This document shows, one piece after another, positions 1 to 5,097 of a stretch of DNA of 10,458 nt (positions within the stretch are counted from its first letter, which is position 1; each line of letters opens with the position of its first letter). The position numbers and the translations under genes were made by a program. Origin of the DNA: Candidatus Zixiibacteriota bacterium (GTDB taxonomy: Bacteria; Zixibacteria; MSB-5A5; SM1-73); contig JAGMBK010000063.1 in NCBI GenBank assembly GCA_023129805.1, forward strand, positions 1 to 10,458. The letters run 5' to 3'. The notes below the pieces were generated by a model, which was not told where the DNA came from, did no database searches, and saw only the letters and a list, made by a program, of their open reading frames with translations.

Positions 1-2
1 GA

Positions 3-209
3 CCGGTCACCATAAAAATATATGATTTCGCCATGAATTTGGTCATCACCCTGGCAGATGGCCAGCATCGGTTTGCAGGTGAAGAGTATGACCAGCCCTG
101 GAATGGGAGAAACGAAAAAGGTGATCTGGTTGCCAATGGGGTTTACTTCTTCAAGGTGGAAGCTGCCGGAGGTCAGACCGAATGGGGAAAACTGGTCATC
201 TTAAAATAG
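3..209 (+). CDS. C-terminal end of a protein with a FlgD-like Ig domain (possible T9SS cargo); 5' end outside the window
   Basis: The reading frame enters from the left edge and ends at TAG 207-209, leaving 68 visible residues. They form a typical FlgD_ig-like beta-sandwich tail: an opening strand (VTIKIYDF), the turn-and-strand core WNGRNEKGDLVANGVYFFKV near residues 30-50, and a closing strand GKLVILK at the very end. In FCB-group bacteria this fold is often the last domain of large secreted or surface proteins and resembles the type A C-terminal sorting domain recognised by the type IX secretion system. The lysine-ended last strand fits such a signal. With a PorV-like gene 46 nt downstream and a SprA homologue in the same window, it is reasonable to infer secretion by this system, but the catalytic or adhesive part of the protein is not visible, so its activity is unknown. 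The domain call is fairly sure; the cargo role is inference. Confidence 0.75.
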   Translation, partial: PVTIKIYDFAMNLVITLADGQHRFAGEEYDQPWNGRNEKGDLVANGVYFFKVEAAGGQTEWGKLVILK

Positions 210-255
210 CTTTGGCAGAGTTAAAGGAGTAAATTGGATTATAAGGAGACACAGG

Positions 256-1194
256 ATGTTTAAAATATCTATTTCAACAATACTTTTAATCTTGACGCTA
301 TTTTGTTCAGCCGCTTTGGCCAAGACCGGAGATGGAGGTTATGCGGGTCCTTTTCTTCAGTTGGGCTTTGGAGCCAGGGCTTTAGGGATGGGAGGGGCGT
401 TTGTGGCGGTGGCAGATGATGCCACCGGAGGATTTTTTAATCCCGCCGGCCTGGTTCAGATCACTAAAAGAACCTTCGGTGCATTCTACAGAAGGATGAC
501 CCTGGACCGAAGATTAAGCTACATTGTTTACAACCAACCTGTACGAGATGAGGCAACCATCGCCTTGGCCTGGATCAATGCCGGTGTGGCGGATGTGATG
601 GGAAGGGATGGTGACGGGGATATAACCGAAGAGATCTCAAATTATCAGAATGCAATTCAACTGTTTCTGGGACGCAGGATCATAAATCAGTTATCAATAG
701 GCGTGACAATAGGATATATGCAACATAATCTGGCAAACATCAATGCTTACGGAATCGGCTTCGGTTTCTCTGCCATGGGAAGGCCCATACCGGAGCTGCG
801 CTTAGGAGTAGCGGTGGAAAATCTGGGGATGAAATACTCCTGGACCTCCGGAGATTATTGGAAGCGCCATGATCTTTTGGGTTCTTCGGTCAAAGAAAAT
901 TTTCCGTTCAATATAAGAGTGGGTGCATCCTATCTTCTGCTTGAAGATAGAATCCTCCTTTCCTCTGAGTTCGACAAAAACGAAAAACAGGAGGGGAAAA
1001 TTCATCTGGGAGTGGAAGGGTGGGCGCTGGAAAACGTAGCCGGAAGGATAGGATACGACAGAGGCTCATTGACCTTTGGTCTTGGACTGAAGCACAAAAT
1101 TCAGTCTGCTGTTTTAGGTTTTGACTACGCCTTCATCACCAGTCGGGTGGAGGATGATGCAGATCATCTGATCTCCCTTCAATTTGAATTCTGA
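256..1194 (+). CDS. PorV/PorQ-family outer-membrane beta-barrel protein (paralogue 1)
   Basis: A 312-residue protein with a Sec signal peptide (hydrophobic residues 4-21, likely cut after ALA at residue 22) and an outer-membrane barrel pattern of alternating hydrophobic strands ending in a terminal Phe (LQFEF), the usual signal for BAM insertion. Residues about 34-67 carry the hallmark of the PorV/PorQ (UPF0164) family: LQLGFGARALGMGGAFVAV followed by ADDATGGFFNPAGL. PorV of known type IX secretion systems is a 14-strand barrel that docks on SprA and shuttles cargo bearing C-terminal signal domains; paralogues form a large family of less clear roles. AAGGAG at 243-248 lies 7 nt before the ATG, supporting this start. 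The gene follows the FlgD-Ig-like gene closely and probably shares its transcript. Length and motifs fit the family. Family membership is confident; whether this copy or paralogue 2 is the translocon partner cannot be told. Confidence 0.88.
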   Translation: MFKISISTILLILTLFCSAALAKTGDGGYAGPFLQLGFGARALGMGGAFVAVADDATGGFFNPAGLVQITKRTFGAFYRRMTLDRRLSYIVYNQPVRDEATIALAWINAGVADVMGRDGDGDITEEISNYQNAIQLFLGRRIINQLSIGVTIGYMQHNLANINAYGIGFGFSAMGRPIPELRLGVAVENLGMKYSWTSGDYWKRHDLLGSSVKENFPFNIRVGASYLLLEDRILLSSEFDKNEKQEGKIHLGVEGWALENVAGRIGYDRGSLTFGLGLKHKIQSAVLGFDYAFITSRVEDDADHLISLQFEF

Positions 1195-1223
1195 GACTGA
1201 AAAACCACAAGGGTGAATTTGTG

Positions 1224-1302
1224 TAGTTGACCCGCCTTTGGCGGAGCTAAATGGGAGCTTGATGAATCAAACAACTACCTCCAAATGAACTTATTCGGAA
1301 AC
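1224..1302 (+). repeat. Direct repeat, copy 1 of 2 (~80 nt)
   Basis: The first 49 nt (1224-1272) match 1421-1469 at 47 of 49 positions. The match then weakens and picks up again at TTCGGAAAC. The unit contains a perfect GC-rich hairpin, CCGCC-TTT-GGCGG (1232-1244), and a second small one, TTGAT-GA-ATCAA (1259-1270). No open frame makes sense of it. It looks like a dispersed, non-coding palindromic repeat. Confidence 0.85.
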
Positions 1303-1384
1303 GCCACTGGTTACGTCGAGATATTGTTCCATATGGATTCCATACGGATTATCCCGACACGAGGTCAAAGACTACTAAACCAAA

Positions 1385-1410
1385 GCATCGGGACTACAAA
1401 GTCCCGATGC
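1385..1410. repeat. Perfect 11-bp hairpin
   Basis: GCATCGGGACT (1385-1395) and AGTCCCGATGC (1400-1410) are exact reverse complements around the 4-nt loop ACAA. The next bases (AACCTAAG) contain no T-run, so it does not look like an intrinsic terminator in either direction; the upstream flank AAACCAAA is only weakly T-rich when read on the minus strand. It lies between the two direct-repeat copies and may be part of the same repeat cluster or a structured transcript end. Confidence 0.8.
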
Positions 1411-1420
1411 AACCTAAGAG

Positions 1421-1501
1421 TAATTGACCCGCCTTTGGCGGAGCTAAATAGGAGCTTGATGAATCAAACATACACTTCTAAATAAACACTTGTTCGGAAA
1501 C
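1421..1501 (+). repeat. Direct repeat, copy 2 of 2 (~80 nt)
   Basis: Second copy of the unit at 1224-1302, offset 197 nt, same orientation. It keeps the CCGCC-TTT-GGCGG hairpin (1429-1441) and the TTGAT-GA-ATCAA hairpin unchanged, while the 3' third has diverged, including a 2-nt length change. Conservation of the stems against drift elsewhere suggests that the structure, or recent copying, maintains the element. Confidence 0.85.
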
Positions 1502-1548
1502 TTATAAATCGCCTGAACAATGCACATAATTTGAATAACAAACAAAAG

Positions 1549-1614
1549 CGCAGGCTGAAGCCTGCGGCTACCAGACATACATTCATTAGGAAAATAAGAA
1601 CCAGATAGGTAGCC
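1549..1614. repeat. GC-rich palindrome with an outlying inverted GGCTACC/GGTAGCC pair
   Basis: CGCAGGCT (1549-1556) and AGCCTGCG (1559-1566) form an 8-bp perfect stem around GA (or 7 bp around TGAA). It runs directly into GGCTACC (1566-1572), whose reverse complement GGTAGCC lies at 1608-1614, so the block can be read as a nested inverted repeat. Short palindromes of this kind are commonly dispersed in intergenic DNA of environmental bacteria. No T-run follows, so a terminator is not supported. Confidence 0.65.
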
Positions 1615-1675
1615 ACAACCTCCGGATTGGGTTAACAAAAGACACCCAAAATCATGTGCAGTCTTAAATTCACTT

Positions 1676-2521
1676 ATGATTCTAAAAAGACTCAGCGAAA
1701 GTGTTTATTGTATCTTAGGAGGAGAGAAGGAGCCAAATACCGGATTTGTTGTAGGCAAGAGTGGAATTCTGGTTATCGATACTACCTTTTCGCCCTACCA
1801 TGCTACCCTGGTGTTAAAACAGATACGGTCGGTCACCCAAAAGCTGATCAGATATGTGTTCTGTACCCACCATCATTCAGATCACACCTTTGGTAATCAG
1901 GTTTTCTCCGCCAAAGTGGTAGCTTGCCGGGAATGCAGAGAGATTATGAGGGCTCTGCTTGAGACGGAGTGGAGCAAAGAATCTATCCAGAAATGGACAG
2001 ACGAAAATCCAGAGTGGAAGGAAAAATTAGCCAATCTGAAGATAACTCTCCCCGATGTGATCTTTGATGAGAAACATGAGATAGATTTAGGCAACCTGAA
2101 AGTAAGTTTAAGACATCTGGGTGGTCATACCAAAGACTCCTCCATAGCTTACATCCCCTCCTCAAAGGTTTTGTTTGCTGGCGATCTCATTTTCCAGGGA
2201 CGATATCCGTATACAAAGGATGGTGATATTCAGACGTGGCTTTCGGCTTTGAAGACCATACAGGATATGGATTTCAAGACTCTGGTTCCCGGACATGGGT
2301 TTTTGTGTGATAAAGAGGATGTGAAGCATCTGATTGAATATTTTGAGAACCTTTTGGAAAACTGCGAAAGATTCATCCAAGAAAACCTTCCCTTGGCCGA
2401 AATTGTAAAAAGAAAGGAATTTTTCAAACTTGCCCGCCGCAATGTGAACAGACACCAGGAGAATATCAAAAAAGTTTATGCTGAACTGACACAAGGATTC
2501 ATCCTGAAGGATTTATCCTGA
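1676..2521 (+). CDS. Metallo-beta-lactamase-fold metal-dependent hydrolase
   Basis: A 281-residue protein without signal peptide or membrane segment, so cytoplasmic. It has a complete set of MBL-superfamily dinuclear metal ligands: HHHSDH at residues 65-70 (H65, H67, D69, H70), H151 in GGHT, D170 in AGDLIF and H207 in PGHG. The N-terminal strand pair around residues 10-36 (VYCILGG, GILVIDT) is typical of the fold. After residue 210 comes a charged helical tail (about 215-275). The ligand set fits hydrolases of the glyoxalase II/lactonase/quinoprotein-relay-like groups, but the substrate cannot be read from the sequence. The ATG at 1676 gives a normal N-terminus although no clear Shine-Dalgarno precedes it, and no better in-frame start is visible upstream. 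Its last codons lie inside a 14-bp tandem repeat, and its TGA overlaps the ribosome-binding site of the PorV-like gene 11 nt downstream, so the two are almost certainly co-transcribed. Confidence 0.9.
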   Translation: MILKRLSESVYCILGGEKEPNTGFVVGKSGILVIDTTFSPYHATLVLKQIRSVTQKLIRYVFCTHHHSDHTFGNQVFSAKVVACRECREIMRALLETEWSKESIQKWTDENPEWKEKLANLKITLPDVIFDEKHEIDLGNLKVSLRHLGGHTKDSSIAYIPSSKVLFAGDLIFQGRYPYTKDGDIQTWLSALKTIQDMDFKTLVPGHGFLCDKEDVKHLIEYFENLLENCERFIQENLPLAEIVKRKEFFKLARRNVNRHQENIKKVYAELTQGFILKDLS

Positions 2522-2526
2522 AGGAG
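2495..2526 (+). repeat. 14-bp tandem repeat ending in the RBS of PorV-like gene 2
   Basis: Two adjacent units, GGATTCATCCTGAA (2495-2508) and GGATTTATCCTGAA (2509-2522), differ at one base and are followed by GGAG (2523-2526). Each unit contains a small inverted repeat (GGAT-NN-ATCC). The block encodes the C-terminal residues of the MBL protein (GFILKDLS and stop) and also supplies AAGGAG, 6 nt before the TTG start at 2533. A near-identical block precedes sprA at 5057-5087. Confidence 0.8.
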
Positions 2527-2532
2527 AAAAAA

Positions 2533-3483
2533 TTGAAGAATAAAGTTGTTCTATCTGTCCTTATCCTGCCTTTTCTTTGTGCTTTTTTGGTCTCTGAAGC
2601 AAGTTCCCAAAATGATAAGAGTGGCACCTCGAGTTTGAGCTTTTTGAAACTTGGAGCTGGTGCAAGGGCTGTGGGGATGGGGGAGGCTTTTTGTGCCCAA
2701 TCCAATGGGGTAGCTTCGCCCTTCTGGAACCCGGCAGCACTTTCCGGTATACAAGGAACACAGATCAGTTTAACCCACACTCAGTGGTTCCAGGATGTAA
2801 CTGCCGAACATTTCTCCTCTGCCTTCAAAGTGGGCGAGAACGTCTTTGGTTTGAGCCTGTCTCTGGGGAAGGTTCCTGATATTCAAAGGAGAGGGGATGT
2901 TGCCACCACCGAGCCGCTTGCGCTTTTTGATGCTCACGATTTGGTCTTGTCGCTTTCCTACGCTCGAGATTTGAGAAACAAATATGCCATAGGACTTTCA
3001 GTAAAATGGATCTATGAGAAGATCGACATCACTTCTGCCAGCGGACTGGGATTCGATCTGGGAGGAATCTTTTCTCCCTTCACCGGGACAGGAAAACCTG
3101 TTCTGCAGGACCTCACCTTCGGTGCGGCGGTGTTGAATTTAGGCTCCAAAATGAAATTCGAAAAAGAAAGCTATCCTCTTCCAACCCAGTACAAAACAGG
3201 AGTGAGCTATTTTGTCGAAAGACAGCAATTGCAAAGCGATTTCACTTTGACTCTGGATGTGGTCAAACCCAGAGATGATGATATGAAAGTCCATCTGGGT
3301 GGAGAATATGGCTTATACGAAAGCTTCAAGTTGCGATTGGGCTACCAGTTCGGTTATGACGAGAAAGAGCTTTCATTCGGAATGGGAATGAAATTCAAAA
3401 AGTATTCCATTGACTACGCCTTTCTTCCCTATAAGTCAGATTTAGGTGACGTGCACTGCGTCTCTCTGGATGTGGAATTCTGA
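2533..3483 (+). CDS. PorV/PorQ-family outer-membrane beta-barrel protein (paralogue 2)
   Basis: A 316-residue protein starting at TTG (AAGGAG at 2521-2526, 6-nt spacer). It has a signal peptide (KNK followed by hydrophobic residues 5-20, likely cleavage near SEASSQ, residues 23-26), the PorV/PorQ signature LKLGAGARAVGMGEAF with FWNPAAL downstream (residues about 36-70), and a last strand ending in Phe (SLDVEF) as expected for a BAM substrate. The rest is a run of amphipathic strands (for example LRLGYQFGYDEKELSFGMGM) consistent with an outer-membrane barrel. It is clearly homologous to, but strongly diverged from, the gene at 256-1194, so the two are old paralogues rather than a recent duplication. 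Known PorV proteins bind SprA and cargo signal domains. This copy shares an unusual 5' repeat with sprA, a weak hint that it could be the translocon partner. The gene sits 11 nt after the MBL gene, and a likely terminator lies about 160 nt downstream. Confidence 0.88.
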   Translation: MKNKVVLSVLILPFLCAFLVSEASSQNDKSGTSSLSFLKLGAGARAVGMGEAFCAQSNGVASPFWNPAALSGIQGTQISLTHTQWFQDVTAEHFSSAFKVGENVFGLSLSLGKVPDIQRRGDVATTEPLALFDAHDLVLSLSYARDLRNKYAIGLSVKWIYEKIDITSASGLGFDLGGIFSPFTGTGKPVLQDLTFGAAVLNLGSKMKFEKESYPLPTQYKTGVSYFVERQQLQSDFTLTLDVVKPRDDDMKVHLGGEYGLYESFKLRLGYQFGYDEKELSFGMGMKFKKYSIDYAFLPYKSDLGDVHCVSLDVEF

Positions 3484-3528
3484 AAGTATTTGAACGGTCA
3501 AGAGATAGGGCTTTTGAAGGGATTTCTT

Positions 3529-3563
3529 GGCAGGACTGAATGCCCTTCAGGGTGAACCCTGCC
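3529..3563. repeat. Nested inverted repeat in the spacer after PorV-like gene 2
   Basis: The inner stem is CAGGGT (3548-3553)/ACCCTG (3556-3561) with a GA centre. The outer bases GGCAGG (3529-3534) and CCTGCC (3558-3563) offer an alternative pairing, so two mutually exclusive folds are possible. No T-run follows. It may be another dispersed palindrome, like those at 1232-1244 and 1549-1566. Confidence 0.5.
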
Positions 3564-3592
3564 CCATAGTAAGGTGAACATTTTTCTGCATA

Positions 3593-3635
3593 GGGGTGGG
3601 AATTTTCGTATGAATGCATATGCATATCCCGCCCC
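3593..3635. repeat. Long inverted repeat enclosing a 12-bp perfect palindrome
   Basis: GGGGTGGGA (3593-3601) pairs with TCCCGCCCC (3627-3635) with one G-T wobble. The 25-nt loop contains the self-complementary ATGCATATGCAT (3614-3625). It is followed by AAAATATAG, so it is not terminator-like on the + strand. A perfect 12-bp dyad could be a protein-binding site, but nothing else supports that. Confidence 0.5.
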
Positions 3636-3645
3636 AAAATATAGC

Positions 3646-3678
3646 ACCAGCCTTAACTCAAGTTAGGTTCTGGTTTTT
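3646..3678 (+). terminator. Putative rho-independent terminator after the MBL/PorV-like 2 operon
   Basis: ACCAG-CCT-T-AACT (3646-3658) pairs with AGTTAGG-TT-CTGGT (3661-3674), about 12 base pairs with small bulges, and runs directly into a five-T tract (3674-3678). It lies 160 nt past the PorV-like stop codon and upstream of the murB promoter, where an operon end is expected. The bulged stem makes it weaker than a textbook terminator. Confidence 0.5.
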
Positions 3679-3983
3679 ACCAAAAGAAACATGCCTAATG
3701 AGAAGAAGAAAAACATAAACATCGTCGATATGGAGTGACAGCAATATCTGATATAACAGAGGGAAAGTATAATATCTCGCCGGACACAAAATCGAGCTTA
3801 TCTCGAACGGAGAACGTCTCACACAAAAGTTGCGATGCTAAATCTTTCAGGATCGTGTGGAATGTGGGGATATAGGAGCAATTAAGAGATTCTCCCACAA
3901 AAACTTATGGTATTGCTAAGCAAATAGCTAAAGTCAATGACGAAACTGATCGTCCTCCATAAGTCGAAAACCAACAATTTTGC
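3679..3983. other. Spacer with no gene that can be supported
   Basis: About 300 nt between the putative terminator and the murB promoter. All frames are interrupted. The longest uninterrupted + strand frame here is about 57 codons (3702-3872), is closed by TAG at 3873 and has no start codon with a ribosome-binding site near its beginning. After that stop the same frame stays open to TAA near 3960. This may be chance, or the remains of a decayed gene. No RNA gene or known motif was recognised. Confidence 0.4.
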
Positions 3984-4011
3984 TTGCTTTTTTCGGGAAA
4001 TGTCGTATAAT
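3984..4011 (+). promoter_or_regulatory. Putative sigma-70-type promoter for murB
   Basis: A perfect -10 hexamer TATAAT (4006-4011) is preceded, 16 nt upstream, by TTGCTT (3984-3989), a partial match to the -35 consensus TTGACA. The predicted transcription start is near 4018, about 20 nt before the preferred murB ATG. The promoter follows a likely terminator, consistent with murB, and perhaps sprA behind it, forming a new transcription unit. Confidence 0.55.
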
Positions 4012-4037
4012 TTGTAAAAGGTAAAGTGTGGGCAATA

Positions 4038-4982
4038 ATGGCAACAACCATAATAAAATCAACTTTCTTAACCTGTAAGAAGGAGGTTTATAAAAAGCTA
4101 TTTGAATCACTCGGCGACCGATTGAAGCAAGACGTGGCTTTGGCTTCATACACCACCTTTGGCATCGGTGGAAAGGCTGATCTTTTTTATCCGGCTAGAA
4201 AACCGGAGGAACTGGTTGGTGCCATAAGAACTGCTCAAAAGTTGAGATTGCGCTTTTTCATTTTAGGTGGTGGAAGCAACATATTGGTGAGTGATTCAGG
4301 CTTTAAAGGCTTGGCAGTAAAAAATGAGTGCCAAGACATATTGACCAATCGGGATAGCATCATCTGTCAGTCCGGAGCTTTTTTAAGTGATGTGGTTAAC
4401 CAAGCTTGCAAACTCTCTCTTTCCGGATTGGAATTTGCCACAGGAATTCCGGGAACGGTGGGGGGAGCGATAAGAGGAAATGCAGGAGCCTTCGGTAAAT
4501 CAGTGAGTGAGGTGTTGACCAATGCTGTTATCCTTACGGAGAAAGGAGAAATAAAGGAAGTTGAGACAGGCCATTTTCGTTTCGCATACAGAGAAAGCAG
4601 ACTCAAACAGACCGGAGATGTTCTGCTTTCTGCTACGTTCAAATTAAGAAAGCAAGATAAGGAGGAGATAAAGAAGAAGATAAGAAGCAACCTAAAAGAA
4701 AGGGGAAAGAGTCTGCCTCTTAAGGAAAAATCGGCAGGTTGTTTTTTTAAGAATGTTATCGCCAGCGATAGAAAGATTTCGGCTGGGTTTTTGTTAGACC
4801 AGATAGGCGCCAAAGGTAGGCATGAGGGTGATGCCAAAGTATCTGCCCAACATGCCAACATATTGATTAATGCCAGGAATGCCAAGGCGGCAGACGTGAG
4901 AAGGTTAGCCCGAGAGTTAAAAAAGAGGGTGAGGGAAAAATTTGACATAGAGTTAGAGGAAGAAGTCGTATATATAAATTGA
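4038..4982 (+). CDS. murB: UDP-N-acetylenolpyruvoylglucosamine reductase MurB
   Basis: MurB reduces UDP-GlcNAc-enolpyruvate to UDP-N-acetylmuramate with NADPH and bound FAD in the cytoplasm, the second committed step of peptidoglycan precursor synthesis. From ATG 4038 (314 aa) the landmarks are TTFGIGG at about residues 39-45, the FAD-binding GGGSN at 77-81, GIPGTVGGA at 136-144, YRES at 184-187, SAGCFFKN with Cys235 at the position of the proton-donating Ser of E. coli MurB, and the C-terminal IELEEEV near 304-310 containing the expected catalytic Glu. The length and the simple YRES region fit type II MurB. A Cys in place of Ser is common in this type. The start is uncertain: GTG 4026 is also in frame but would leave only about 8 nt of leader from the predicted promoter. 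A strong AAGGAGG at 4080-4086 lies inside the frame with no usable in-frame start at the right distance. The first ~15 residues look non-conserved. Function is certain; the N-terminus is not. Confidence 0.95.
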   Translation: MATTIIKSTFLTCKKEVYKKLFESLGDRLKQDVALASYTTFGIGGKADLFYPARKPEELVGAIRTAQKLRLRFFILGGGSNILVSDSGFKGLAVKNECQDILTNRDSIICQSGAFLSDVVNQACKLSLSGLEFATGIPGTVGGAIRGNAGAFGKSVSEVLTNAVILTEKGEIKEVETGHFRFAYRESRLKQTGDVLLSATFKLRKQDKEEIKKKIRSNLKERGKSLPLKEKSAGCFFKNVIASDRKISAGFLLDQIGAKGRHEGDAKVSAQHANILINARNAKAADVRRLARELKKRVREKFDIELEEEVVYIN

Positions 4983-5054
4983 GGTTTCAGCCGAATATAA
5001 AGAAAGGAGGAGTTATCGAAAAGTAGCTAAAGATTTTTAATAGATAAGGTGCAA

Positions 5055-5087
5055 AAGGATTTATCCTGAAGGATCGATCTGAAGGAG
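5055..5087 (+). repeat. 14-bp tandem repeat ending in the RBS of sprA
   Basis: AAGGATTTATCCTGAAGGA at 5055-5073 is identical over 19 nt to 2507-2525. It comprises unit GGATTTATCCTGAA (5057-5070), a second shortened unit GGATCGATCTGAA (5071-5083), then GGAG (5084-5087). The block forms AAGGAG (5082-5087), the Shine-Dalgarno 10 nt before the sprA ATG. The same arrangement, two units plus GGAG, precedes PorV-like gene 2. Confidence 0.8.
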
Positions 5088-5097
5088 CTTTTTGCTG

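Noticed and set aside
234..263. Nine-codon leader frame (TTG GAT TAT ... TAA) overlapping the start of PorV-like gene 1, preceded by AAAGGAG
   Set aside because: The spacer is only 4 nt and the peptide has no features; AAGGAG at 243-248 already explains initiation at ATG 256.
1285..1485. 66-codon + strand frame in the repeat-rich spacer
   Set aside because: It runs through the hairpins and into the second direct repeat, lacks a ribosome-binding site and has no protein-like pattern.
1224..1614. CRISPR array
   Set aside because: There are only two long copies 197 nt apart with diverged ends and further unrelated hairpins; no regular repeat-spacer pattern and no cas gene.
1654..1896. 80-codon + strand frame starting 22 nt before the MBL gene
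   Set aside because: It overlaps the MBL gene in another frame; the MBL frame holds the full metal-ligand set, while this one has no family features.
3768..3773. TATAAT hexamer as a second promoter
   Set aside because: No acceptable -35 element lies 15-19 nt upstream, and no gene follows before the better-placed murB promoter.
4367..4948. 193-codon open frame on the minus strand
   Set aside because: It lies entirely antisense to murB, whose catalytic motifs are unmistakable; the reverse translation has no recognisable domain and reflects codon bias of the real gene.
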